This document shows, piece after piece, positions 55,732 through 63,967 of a stretch of DNA of 64,000 bases. Source of the DNA: Variovorax paradoxus. Its GTDB lineage: Bacteria > Pseudomonadota > Gammaproteobacteria > Burkholderiales > Burkholderiaceae_C. Numbering within the stretch: the first letter of the stretch is position 1; every line of letters begins with the position of its first letter. The DNA is taken from assembly GCF_030811855.1 (NCBI RefSeq), contig NZ_JAUSRN010000003.1:1-64000 (forward strand), in the 5' to 3' direction. The translations under genes were made by a program, and so were the position numbers. The notes beneath the pieces were generated by a model. It was not told where the DNA came from, ran no database searches, and was given only the letters and a program-made list of their open reading frames with translations.

Positions 55732-56334
55732 TTATGCGGCCTCGGCCAGCGCGCGCCGGATGCGGTTGACCACCGTCCAGGCCACCAGCACGGCAAGAAG
55801 GGGCATCAGCCACGCCGACCAATCCGGCAGGGGCCAGCCCAGCGCCACATAGAGGCCAAGCGCGCCGAAAACGAAGGCGCGGTCGCTCTTGCCGAGCGGC
55901 CCGTCGTAGCGGCGCGAAGCCCCCACCGTGAGGCCCAGCGCGCCGGCGAATTCGCTCAAACCCGCGAGCACGATCACCGTGCCGACCCAGAACGGGCTGA
56001 ACGGCTGCACAAGCGCAAACGGCAGGTACAGCGCGGCGTCGGAGACCACGTCGGTCAGTTCGTTGAGGAAGGCGCCGAGCTTGCTTTGCTGCCCATGCTC
56101 GCGCGCCAGCATGCCGTCGATGGCGTTGAAAGCCATGCGCACGAACATCCAAGCCGGAATCAGCGCGAAGGCAGCCAGCGAGGGAGCGGCAAAGAACAGC
56201 CAGAGCCCGAGTGCGACCGACACCGCGCACGCGGCCAGGGTGACCTGGTTCGCTGTGATGCCCATGGCATGCAGGCGGCCGACGAGCGGCCGCAGCAGCG
56301 CCTGGAACCGAGGCTTCAGTTCGTAGATCGACAC
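55732..56334 (-). CDS. CDP-alcohol phosphatidyltransferase family protein, YnbA-like
   Basis: A 200-residue membrane transferase with about six helices. The CDP-alcohol signature D-x2-DG-x2-AR-x8-G-x3-D-x3-D reads NAIDGMLAR, then GAFLNELTD: the first and third aspartates are asparagine. This is not random decay, since the rest is intact. I recall the same Asn residues in E. coli YnbA. The GTG start at 56334 follows AGGGGAAG. It is the first gene of the operon, divergent from ruvB by 84 bp; a TATAAC box lies at 56354-56359 on the minus strand. Confidence 0.88.
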   Translation of the reverse strand: MSIYELKPRFQALLRPLVGRLHAMGITANQVTLAACAVSVALGLWLFFAAPSLAAFALIPAWMFVRMAFNAIDGMLAREHGQQSKLGAFLNELTDVVSDAALYLPFALVQPFSPFWVGTVIVLAGLSEFAGALGLTVGASRRYDGPLGKSDRAFVFGALGLYVALGWPLPDWSAWLMPLLAVLVAWTVVNRIRRALAEAA

Positions 56335-56418
56335 CCTTGGCTTCCCCTCGTTTGTTATATGGCCGAAGCATTCTGCCAGTGAGCAGGCACTAAACTCACA
56401 AACGCAAAACCCTCTCCC

Positions 56419-57483
56419 ATGACCATTCAGACTGACGACTTCGCGCCCGCGCCCCCACGCGTGGTGTCCGCCGCCCCCGCTTCGCCCCAGGAAGAGGCCA
56501 TCGAGCGGGCGCTGCGTCCCAAGCTGCTCGATGAATACGTCGGGCAGGCCAAGGTGCGCGAGCAGCTCGAAATCTTCATTGGCGCCGCCCGCAAGCGCAA
56601 GGAAGCGCTCGATCACGTGCTGCTCTTCGGCCCGCCCGGCCTCGGCAAGACCACGCTGTCGCACATCATCGCGGCCGAGCTGGGCGTGAACCTGCGCCAG
56701 ACGTCCGGCCCGGTGCTCGAAAAGCCCAAGGACCTGGCGGCGCTTTTGACCAACCTCGAGCCGAACGACGTGCTCTTCATCGACGAGATCCATCGCTTGA
56801 GCCCGGTGGTCGAGGAAATCCTCTATCCCGCGCTAGAGGACTACCAGATCGACATCATGATCGGCGAAGGCCCCGCGGCGCGCAGCATCAAGCTCGATTT
56901 GCAGCCCTTCACGCTGGTGGGCGCCACCACCCGCGCCGGCATGCTCACCAATCCGCTGCGCGACCGCTTCGGCATCGTGGCGCGGCTGGAGTTCTACACG
57001 CCGGAAGAACTGGCGCTCATCGTGCGTCGCAGCGCCGGGCTGCTCAAGGTGGAGACCGACACGGCTGGCGGCTTCGAGATTGCGCGCCGTTCGCGCGGCA
57101 CGCCCCGCATCGCCAACCGCCTGCTGCGGCGCGTACGCGACTACGCCGAGGTGAAGGGCAACGGGCGCATCACCGAAGAGATCGCCCACAAGGCGCTCGC
57201 CATGCTCGACGTCGATCCGCAAGGCTTCGACCTGATGGACCGCAAGCTGCTGGAGGCCGTGATCCACCGCTTCGACGGCGGCCCCGTGGGGCTGGACAAC
57301 GTGGCGGCCAGCATCGGCGAGGAGCCGGGCACCATCGAGGACGTGATCGAGCCCTACCTCATTCAGCAGGGCTACCTGCAGCGCACGCCGCGCGGCCGCA
57401 TCGCCACATTGGCGGCCTACCGCCATCTCGGTGTGGCGCCGCCCTCGAGCCGCTCCGACGGCCAAGACCTATTTGGAGTTTGA
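56419..57483 (+). CDS. ruvB: Holliday junction DNA helicase RuvB
   Basis: A 354-residue AAA+ motor. Walker A is [14 protein letters not shown], Walker B is [11 protein letters not shown], sensor I is in [11 protein letters not shown], and the C-terminal winged helix follows. It works with RuvA (48578-49150). The ATG is divergent from the ynb-like operon. The CDF gene begins 4 bp after its stop, probably in the same transcript. Confidence 0.97.
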   Translation: MTIQTDDFAPAPPRVVSAAPASPQEEAIERALRPKLLDEYVGQAKVREQLEIFIGAARKRKEALDHVLLFGPPGLGKTTLSHIIAAELGVNLRQTSGPVLEKPKDLAALLTNLEPNDVLFIDEIHRLSPVVEEILYPALEDYQIDIMIGEGPAARSIKLDLQPFTLVGATTRAGMLTNPLRDRFGIVARLEFYTPEELALIVRRSAGLLKVETDTAGGFEIARRSRGTPRIANRLLRRVRDYAEVKGNGRITEEIAHKALAMLDVDPQGFDLMDRKLLEAVIHRFDGGPVGLDNVAASIGEEPGTIEDVIEPYLIQQGYLQRTPRGRIATLAAYRHLGVAPPSSRSDGQDLFGV

Positions 57484-57487
57484 AACC

Positions 57488-58447
57488 ATGCACACGCATG
57501 ATCTGAGTGCTTGGCAGCACGACCACCACTTTGGCGCAGGCAACGAATCGGCCGAGCGCAGCACCCGCCACGTGATGTGGATCACCATCGCCGCGATGGT
57601 GGTCGAGATCGGCGCCGGCTGGTGGTTCAACTCCATGGCCCTGCTGGCCGACGGCTGGCACATGAGTTCGCACGCGCTGGCCATCGGTTTGAGCGCTTTC
57701 GCCTATGCGGCCGCGAGGCGCTACGCACGCGATCCGCGGTTCGCCTTCGGCACCTGGAAGATCGAGGTACTGGGCGGCTTTGCCAGCGCGCTGATGCTGC
57801 TGGGCGTTGCGGCGCTGATGGTGGTGGGCTCCATCGAGCGGCTTCTCTCGCCCTCGGCCATCCACTACCGCGAAGCCGTGGCGGTGGCCGTGCTCGGGCT
57901 GGTGGTCAACCTGGTCTGTGCGCGGCTGCTGGGATCGGCGCACCATCACGGGCATGGTCACGACCATGGGCACGGGCACGGCCATGCGCACCACGATCAC
58001 GGCCATGGCCACGACCTGAACCTGCGCTCCGCCTACCTGCACGTGGTGGCCGATGCCGCCACCTCGGTGCTCGCCATTGCCGCGCTTCTCGGCGGCTGGT
58101 TCTTCGGCTGGGCCTGGCTCGACCCGGCCATGGGCATCGTCGGCGCGGTGCTGGTGGCCGTCTGGGCCAAAGGCCTGCTCAAGGAAACCGGCCGCGTGCT
58201 GCTCGACCGCGAGATGGACCACCCCGTCACGGCCGAGATCCGCGAAGGCGTGGAAACCATGCTGGCCGATTCGGAAACCCGCGTGGCCGACCTGCACGTG
58301 TGGCGCGTGGGCCGCGAGGCCTATGCCTGCGCGCTCACGGTGGTGACGCATTCCGCCACGCTCTCGGCCGACGAGGTGCGCGCCTGCTTTTCGATGCACG
58401 AGGAAATTCGCCACTCGACCGTGGAAATCCAGCGCTGCGCCCCTTGA
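57488..58447 (+). CDS. Cation diffusion facilitator, DmeF-like, with His-rich loop
   Basis: A 319-residue metal exporter. Metal-binding helices show ALLADGWHMSSHALAIGL and LHVVADAATSVLAIAA, and the long loop at about 57946-58015 encodes repeated HxHGHxH with more than a dozen histidines between TM4 and TM5. DmeF-type carriers export Co, Ni and other divalent ions, and the loop can bind several metal ions. The N-terminus also carries HDHHFG. It follows ruvB by 4 bp, an unusual partner. Confidence 0.92.
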   Translation: MHTHDLSAWQHDHHFGAGNESAERSTRHVMWITIAAMVVEIGAGWWFNSMALLADGWHMSSHALAIGLSAFAYAAARRYARDPRFAFGTWKIEVLGGFASALMLLGVAALMVVGSIERLLSPSAIHYREAVAVAVLGLVVNLVCARLLGSAHHHGHGHDHGHGHGHAHHDHGHGHDLNLRSAYLHVVADAATSVLAIAALLGGWFFGWAWLDPAMGIVGAVLVAVWAKGLLKETGRVLLDREMDHPVTAEIREGVETMLADSETRVADLHVWRVGREAYACALTVVTHSATLSADEVRACFSMHEEIRHSTVEIQRCAP

Positions 58448-58541
58448 GTCGGTTGCAGCGCATTGCCTCCGGGCCACGCGTCACCGGAATGTCACTGGAA
58501 CGCCATCGCGCCGTCATGCATTGGTGGGAGCCTACCCGTCC

Positions 58542-59411
58542 ATGCAACGCGACGATGCTTTCCTCCGCGCATGGCGCGACACCGCGACCCGGGCTTCTGA
58601 TCCGGAGGACGATGATCTTGCGCGGCCGCCGCTGCGCTTTCGCACCCTCTGGATCTCCGACCTGCACCTGGGCACCCCCGGCTGCCAGGCTCGCGCGCTG
58701 CTCGATTTCCTGAAGCACACCGAGTGCGAAACGCTGTTCCTGGTCGGCGACATCATCGACGGCTGGCAGCTCAAGCGCCACTGGTACTGGCCGCAAGCGC
58801 ACAACGACGTGATCCAGAAGCTGCTGCGCAAGGCACGCAAGGGCACCCGCGTGATCTTCATTCCGGGGAACCATGACGAGTTCGCGCGCAAGTACCTGCA
58901 CCACAACTTCGGCGGCATCGACGTGGCCGAAGAGTGGATCCACGAGACCGCCGACGGCCGCAAGCTCTGGATCATTCACGGCGACCTGTTCGACGGTGTG
59001 ATCCAGTGCGCCAAGTGGCTCGCGCATGTGGGCGATTCGCTCTATGAATTCACGCTCAAGCTCAACCGCCACCTCAATTCGCTGCGAGCGCGCATGGGGC
59101 TGCCGTACTGGTCGCTTTCAAAGTACCTCAAGGGCAAGGTCAAGCGCGCCGTGAGCTACGTGGGCGACTTTGAAAACGCCGTCGCGCGCGAGGCCCGCAA
59201 GCGCGGTGTGCAGGGCGTGGTCTGCGGCCACATCCACCATGCCGAGATGCGCGATATCGACGGCATCCTCTATTGCAACGACGGCGACTGGGTCGAAAGC
59301 CTCACGGCGTTGGCCGAGCATGCCGACGGCACGCTGGAGATCATCGACTGGGCGCAGCATATGCCGGTGCCCGCGAAGACGGGTGCGCCACGCGAAGCCG
59401 TGGCCGCCTGA
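58542..59411 (+). CDS. UDP-2,3-diacylglucosamine diphosphatase family metallophosphoesterase
   Basis: A 289-residue calcineurin-like phosphoesterase. The five metal-site blocks are visible: WISDLHLGTPG, LVGDIIDGW, IPGNHDEF, IIHGDLFDG and VCGHIHHAEM. It resembles the LpxH-related family that removes UMP from UDP-diacylglucosamine in lipid A synthesis, though the short E. coli LpxH is only distantly related, so the substrate is not certain. The ATG at 58542 is preferred over a GTG at 58521. It has 94 bp upstream space from the CDF gene. Confidence 0.9.
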   Translation: MQRDDAFLRAWRDTATRASDPEDDDLARPPLRFRTLWISDLHLGTPGCQARALLDFLKHTECETLFLVGDIIDGWQLKRHWYWPQAHNDVIQKLLRKARKGTRVIFIPGNHDEFARKYLHHNFGGIDVAEEWIHETADGRKLWIIHGDLFDGVIQCAKWLAHVGDSLYEFTLKLNRHLNSLRARMGLPYWSLSKYLKGKVKRAVSYVGDFENAVAREARKRGVQGVVCGHIHHAEMRDIDGILYCNDGDWVESLTALAEHADGTLEIIDWAQHMPVPAKTGAPREAVAA

Positions 59412-59500
59412 GCGGTCGAGGCCGCTGCGGCGCCAAGGCGCCTGGGACATGAGAAGCGCCGCATCTCCCCTCGCGCAATTTCGCGGTGGTGGTCCGCCGC

Positions 59501-60796
59501 TCACCGACGTGTCGTGTCGAGTAATGTCACGGGCGGGCTGTCGTTGCCCCATGCGCCGCGAATGAAGGTGAGCACCGCGGCTACGTCGGCCGCGTCGAGC
59601 GCCTGCCCGAAGGGCGGCATGCCGTAGGGGCGCGGATTGCCTTGGGTGGAGGGCAGGTAGCCGCCGTGCGCAATCACCTGGATCAGGTTGGCCGTTTGCG
59701 CCATGTTCACGGCCCGGTTGCCCGCCAGTGGCGGAAAGGCGCCCGGCTCGCCCTGGCCCTGGTCCCCGTGGCAATAGGCGCAGCGCTGGTCATAGATCTT
59801 CTGGCCGCGGGCCATGGTGCCGGCATCGCGGCGCGTGGCGTTGGTGACGGTGCGCATCACCGGTTGCGCCGTTACACCGGGCAGGTCTTTCAGGTAGCTG
59901 GCTATCGCGCCCAGGTCGGCGTCGCTCAGGTATTGCGTGCTGCGAAACACGACCTCGGCCATCGGTCCCATGACCGCACCGCGTGGCGCGACGCCGGTCT
60001 TCAGCAGCGCGACCACGTCGGCCGTGGGCCAGTCGGACACGCCGGCCTCGTGCGGGTCGGCGAGCGAGGGCGCGTACCAGTTCTGCACCGCGATCAGCCC
60101 GCCCGAGAGGCCCAGGTTCGCCTGCGTGGCGCCCAGTGAATCGCGGCTGCCGTGGCAGGCGATGCAGTGGCCCAATCCGCCGACCAAGTAGGCGCCGCGG
60201 TTCCATTCGGCCGGCTTGCCCGCATTGGCGACGAAAGTCTCGGGCTTGAAAGAGAGGGCCCGCCACACCGCCAGCGCGGCCTGCGTGTCGTAGGGAAAAC
60301 GCAGCCGGTGCGAGAGGTTGGGCGTCGGGGCCGGCGGCACGCTGCGCAGGTAGGCGTAAATGGCATCGGAGTCTTCGCGCGTCACCTGCGTGAAATTCGG
60401 ATACGGGAACGCGGGGTAGAGCAGGCGGCCATCCTTGCTGCGGCCGTTGTGCATGGCGCGCCAGAAATGCGCACTGCTCCAGCTGCCGATGCCGGCTTTG
60501 GCATCTGGCGTCAGGTTGCTCGAATAAACCGTGCCGAAGGGCGTCTCGATCGGCAATCCTCCCGCATAGGCCTGTCCGCCGCGCGTGGTGTGGCAACCGG
60601 CGCAGTTGCCGGCCAGCGCGAGGTAGCGCCCGCGCTCGATCAGCTGGGGCGTGGCATTGAAGGCTTCCGGCTGCTCCGGCAGCGGATCTTCGCCGCGCAG
60701 GTTGAGCGCGACGATTCCCGCCGCCGCGGCGCCGAGCAAAAGGACCAATGCAAGCAGCGTCCAGCCGAGGTAGCGCATCTTCCGCATCTTCCTCAT
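59501..60796 (-). CDS. Three-haem c-type cytochrome, alcohol dehydrogenase-subunit type
   Basis: A 431-residue periplasmic cytochrome with an N-terminal anchor (LGWTLLALVLLLGAAAAGIV) and three CxxCH haem sites (GNCAGCHTT, GHCIACHGS, QRCAYCHGD). The domain order fits the cytochrome subunit of membrane alcohol or gluconate dehydrogenases, but no quinoprotein or flavoprotein partner is here. The start with the ATG at 60796 comes 7 bp after the upstream cytochrome stop; ATGs at 60787 and 60778 are alternatives. Confidence 0.9.
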   Translation of the reverse strand: MRKMRKMRYLGWTLLALVLLLGAAAAGIVALNLRGEDPLPEQPEAFNATPQLIERGRYLALAGNCAGCHTTRGGQAYAGGLPIETPFGTVYSSNLTPDAKAGIGSWSSAHFWRAMHNGRSKDGRLLYPAFPYPNFTQVTREDSDAIYAYLRSVPPAPTPNLSHRLRFPYDTQAALAVWRALSFKPETFVANAGKPAEWNRGAYLVGGLGHCIACHGSRDSLGATQANLGLSGGLIAVQNWYAPSLADPHEAGVSDWPTADVVALLKTGVAPRGAVMGPMAEVVFRSTQYLSDADLGAIASYLKDLPGVTAQPVMRTVTNATRRDAGTMARGQKIYDQRCAYCHGDQGQGEPGAFPPLAGNRAVNMAQTANLIQVIAHGGYLPSTQGNPRPYGMPPFGQALDAADVAAVLTFIRGAWGNDSPPVTLLDTTRR

Positions 60797-60803
60797 GGCC
60801 GCC

Positions 60804-61532
60804 TCACTTCGGCATGCCGCCGCACGACATCGGCAGCGCAGCGGGCAGGGACGTGGCGGGCTTCGGGTCCGCAGGCATGGGCTGCACCGCAAGCCAGCTG
60901 GCCACGGCATTGATGTCGGCCGTGGTCATGCGGCGGCCGATGTCTGCCATGCAGTCGGGAGCGAGTGCATGCCGCTCGCTGGTGAGCCAGGCGCCGAGTT
61001 GCGAAGACACATAGAGCCGGGGTAGGCCGAGCAGGCCCGGAATCGCTGGCTGCACGCCGGTGAGCGCGGCGCCGTGGCATTCCACGCAGGCCGGAATGCG
61101 GCGGGTGGCATCGCCTTCGAGCGCCAGCTGGCGGCCGCGCGCCAGCTGCGCGGGCGGTGCGTCGTTCACGGGCGGCACGGGCGGGTAGGGCAGGTTCAGG
61201 CCCGCGAAGTACTCGGCCATTTCCATCAGGTAGGCATCGGAGAGGTGCTGCACCATGTAGGTCATGTCGGTGTTGAAGCGCCGCCCGTCGCGAAAGCTCC
61301 GCAGCTGATTGAAAAGGTAGCCCGCGGGCTTGCCGGACAGGCGCGGAAAGTAGCCCGCGTTGGTGGTCGCGCCTTCTCGCCCGTGGCAGGCGATGCAGGC
61401 GGCCACGCGACGCTCGATGTCGCCGCGGGAAGATGGGGCAGGCGCGGGTGGCGTCGCCGCGATGGCAGCGATCCCGTGGCCGAGCAGCAGGAGCAGCGCC
61501 ATGACTGCAATGCGGTGGACGGACTTCCTCAT
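60804..61532 (-). CDS. Dihaem c-type cytochrome (cytochrome c4-like)
   Basis: A 242-residue exported protein with a signal peptide (about residues 1-27, ending near AIAATPPAP) and two CxxCH sites, in RVAACIACHGRE and RIPACVECHGA, each followed by a methionine-containing half. This two-domain layout fits class I dihaem cytochromes such as c4. It probably hands electrons from or to the three-haem cytochrome downstream. The start overlaps the DUF2970 gene stop by 4 bp. Confidence 0.9.
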   Translation of the reverse strand: MRKSVHRIAVMALLLLLGHGIAAIAATPPAPAPSSRGDIERRVAACIACHGREGATTNAGYFPRLSGKPAGYLFNQLRSFRDGRRFNTDMTYMVQHLSDAYLMEMAEYFAGLNLPYPPVPPVNDAPPAQLARGRQLALEGDATRRIPACVECHGAALTGVQPAIPGLLGLPRLYVSSQLGAWLTSERHALAPDCMADIGRRMTTADINAVASWLAVQPMPADPKPATSLPAALPMSCGGMPK

Positions 61533-61717
61533 GTGCCGGCCGCGAAATGCGCGAGTGCCAGCAGCCCCGCAATGAGCAGCAGCACCACGGCCAGCGCGAC
61601 GCCGATCAGTGGCAGCACGCCGATTTGTTCGGTGCGCCGGTCGGCATCCGCGCGGCGGCCGCCAAGCCCGATGAAACTCCAGAGAACGGCCCGCAGTGCG
61701 CGCAAGAAATTGGACAT
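61529..61717 (-). CDS. DUF2970 small membrane protein
   Basis: A 62-residue single-pass protein: cytosolic N-terminus NFLRALRAVLWSFIGLGGRR, then a helix LPLIGVALAVVLLLIAGLLA. This is the DUF2970 pattern, often found beside cytochrome or haem-copper oxidase genes in betaproteobacteria. Its stop overlaps the dihaem cytochrome start (ATGA), so the three genes form one operon. It may help membrane assembly; the role is unknown. Confidence 0.85.
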   Translation of the reverse strand: MSNFLRALRAVLWSFIGLGGRRADADRRTEQIGVLPLIGVALAVVLLLIAGLLALAHFAAGT

Positions 61718-61816
61718 GCACCGACTGTGCCGCAACCGGGCCGGAAAAAACAGATGCAGATCCGAGCCGAATCATCGGAGCAGATAAAGTCTCCCCCGAA
61801 TGAGGTACGTCCTGAA

Positions 61817-63268
61817 ATGAAGCGCTACGAAGCCTTGGCCGCCGACATCGAGGCGTCGATCCGCCACGGTACGCTGAAGCCGGGCGATCGCTTGCCTTCA
61901 GTGCGGCATACCGGCGAGAGCCGGGGTGTGAGCCCATCCACGGTGTTCCAGGCCTACTACCTGCTGGAAGCCCGCGGCCTGGTGCGCGCGCGGGACCGCT
62001 CGGGCTACTACGTCACGGGCGGCGCGCTGCGCGATGCGCCGCCCGAGGCCAACATCGTCTCGCGCCCGGCGGAGGGGCCCAAGTCTCTGGACGTGAGCGA
62101 CCACGTGTTCGGCATCCTCGAGGCCAGCATGTCGCGCAAGGTGGTGCCCTTCGGCTCGGCTTTTCCGAGCCCCCTGCTGTTTCCGCTTGCGCGGCTGGGC
62201 CAGTTCATGGCCGCGAGCTCCAAGTCGCTCGATCCATGGAGCACCGTGGACGACCTCACGCCAGGCAGCGCGGCACTGCGCAGGCAGATCGCGCTGCGCT
62301 ACCTCGGCGACGGCATGCAGGTGCCGGCCGATGAAATCGTCATCACCAACGGCGCGATGGAGGCGCTCAACCTGTGCCTCGCCGCGGTCACTCGCCCGGG
62401 TGATTCGGTGATCGTCGAGTCGCCCACCTTCTACGCGGCCCTGCAGGCGCTCGAGCGCATGGGCCTGCGCGCCATCGAAGTGCCGACGCATCCCGGCGAA
62501 GGCATCGACCTGGCTGCGCTGGAACTCGCCATTGCAGCGCACCGGCCCAAGGCCTGCTGGCTGATGACCACGTTCCAGAACCCGCTCGGCAGCCTGATGC
62601 CTGTCGCCAAGAAGAAGGCACTGGTGGAACTGTTGGCGCGCCACATGTTGCCGCTGATCGAGGACGACGTGTACGCAGAGCTCTACTTCGGCGACCGGCG
62701 CCCGCCGCCGGCCAAGGCCTTCGACACGCAGGGGCTCGTGCTGCATTGCTCTTCATTTTCGAAGTGCCTGGCACCGGGCTACCGCATCGGATGGGCATCG
62801 CCTGGGCGCTTCACACGCAACGTGGCACGGCTGAAGCTGACGACCACGCTCAGCACCTCGGTCCCTGCGCAGCTGGCCCTGGCGACCTACCTGGAGAAGG
62901 GCGGCCTCGACAAGCACCTGCGCAAGCTGCGCCAGCAACTGGCGGTGCAGCAGGCGGTTTTCGCGCAGGCGGTGGGCCATTACTTTCCGGCGGGCACGCG
63001 CGCCACGCGGCCGTTGGGCGGGTATTTCTTGTGGGTCGAGTTGCCGGCGCATGTGAATGCGCTCGAAATCCATGCCCAGGCACTGGAACTCGGCATCAGC
63101 GTGGCGCCAGGACCGATCTTTTCGGCCACGCGCGGCTTTGGGCATTGCCTGCGGCTGAACTATGGGCATGCCTGGGACGGGCATGCCGAAAAGGCGGTGC
63201 AGACGTTGGGGCGACTGGTGGCTGCGGCGGCCGCCGATGGCCCGGCGCGCGAGAAAATCGTTGCGTGA
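61817..63268 (+). CDS. MocR/PdxR-type PLP-dependent GntR regulator
   Basis: A 483-residue fusion of a winged-helix GntR domain (about residues 5-72, LKPGDRLPSVRHTGESRGVS and VFQAYYLLEARGL) and a fold-type I aminotransferase-like domain (about 110-475). The PLP-binding lysine is Lys316 in CSSFSKCLAPGYRIGWA. Such regulators sense PLP or an amino compound. It is divergent from the DUF2970-cytochrome genes and overlaps the alkB start as GTGA, so its targets may include either. Confidence 0.93.
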   Translation: MKRYEALAADIEASIRHGTLKPGDRLPSVRHTGESRGVSPSTVFQAYYLLEARGLVRARDRSGYYVTGGALRDAPPEANIVSRPAEGPKSLDVSDHVFGILEASMSRKVVPFGSAFPSPLLFPLARLGQFMAASSKSLDPWSTVDDLTPGSAALRRQIALRYLGDGMQVPADEIVITNGAMEALNLCLAAVTRPGDSVIVESPTFYAALQALERMGLRAIEVPTHPGEGIDLAALELAIAAHRPKACWLMTTFQNPLGSLMPVAKKKALVELLARHMLPLIEDDVYAELYFGDRRPPPAKAFDTQGLVLHCSSFSKCLAPGYRIGWASPGRFTRNVARLKLTTTLSTSVPAQLALATYLEKGGLDKHLRKLRQQLAVQQAVFAQAVGHYFPAGTRATRPLGGYFLWVELPAHVNALEIHAQALELGISVAPGPIFSATRGFGHCLRLNYGHAWDGHAEKAVQTLGRLVAAAAADGPAREKIVA

Positions 63269-63915
63269 CGCTCGATCTTTTTTCCGATGCCGAACTGCCG
63301 CGGGGTAACGAGGCGATCGGCCCTGGTGCATTTGTGCTGCGTGGCTTTGCGCTGCCCTTCGTGGACGATCTTCTGCCCGCGTTGCATGAGGTCGAACAGC
63401 GCGCAGCCTTTCGGCATCTCGTGACCCCCGGCGGCCTCACCATGTCGGTGGCGATGACCAACTGCGGCCGCCTGGGCTGGATCTCGGACCGGCGGGGCTA
63501 TCGCTATGCCGAGCTCGATCCCGAAACGGGCCGGCCGTGGCCTCCGATGCCGGCGGTGTTCGAGCGTCTGGCACAAGCTTCTGCTGCCGAAGCGGGATTC
63601 GAGGGGTTCGAGCCCGATGCATGCCTGGTCAACCGCTACGAGCCCGGCACGCGCCTGTCGCTGCATCAGGACAAGGACGAGCGGGACTACGGCGCGCCCA
63701 TCGTCTCGGTATCGCTCGGCATGCCGGCCACCTTTCTTTTCGGTGGGCTCGCGCGCAGCGACAAGGCCGCGCGCATTCCGCTGGTGCACGGCGATGTCGT
63801 GGTGTGGGGCGGCCCCGACAGGCTGCGCTATCACGGCGTGTTGCCGCTCGAGGACAGGCCGCATGCGCTGCTGGGCCGGCGCCGCATCAACCTCACTTTC
63901 CGCAAGGCAGGTTGA
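63265..63915 (+). CDS. alkB: Alpha-ketoglutarate-dependent dioxygenase AlkB
   Basis: A 216-residue Fe(II)/2-oxoglutarate oxygenase that removes alkyl groups from DNA or RNA bases. The iron triad is His134 and Asp136 (SLHQDKDERD) and His190 (RLRYHGVLP); the 2-oxoglutarate arginine is in RRINLTFRK. The start is GTG at 63265, within the MocR stop (GTGA), so translation is coupled. The length matches E. coli AlkB (216). There is no ada gene next to it. Confidence 0.94.
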   Translation: MTLDLFSDAELPRGNEAIGPGAFVLRGFALPFVDDLLPALHEVEQRAAFRHLVTPGGLTMSVAMTNCGRLGWISDRRGYRYAELDPETGRPWPPMPAVFERLAQASAAEAGFEGFEPDACLVNRYEPGTRLSLHQDKDERDYGAPIVSVSLGMPATFLFGGLARSDKAARIPLVHGDVVVWGGPDRLRYHGVLPLEDRPHALLGRRRINLTFRKAG

Positions 63916-63967
63916 GCAGGACGGCCTACATTTCGCTCAAGTCAAGCGGATGACTTGTCCTGCTTTT
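63915..63967 (+). terminator. Double-stem terminator-like structure after alkB
   Basis: The outer stem AGCAGGAC (63915-63922) pairs with GTCCTGCT (63957-63964), and an inner stem pairs CAAGTC (63938-63943) with GACTTG (63952-63957). TTTT follows. It starts at the last base of the alkB stop codon. The rest of the window, to 64000, holds nothing that I recognise. Confidence 0.6.

Noticed and set aside
54053..55852. A 599-codon plus-strand frame over the YnbC-like gene.
   Set aside because: Antisense shadow; the minus-strand protein has clear hydrolase and methyltransferase motifs.
57946..58015. Short repeated units in the CDF gene that look like a tandem repeat array.
   Set aside because: They are codons for a His-rich metal-binding loop; unit length is irregular and there are no spacers as in CRISPR.
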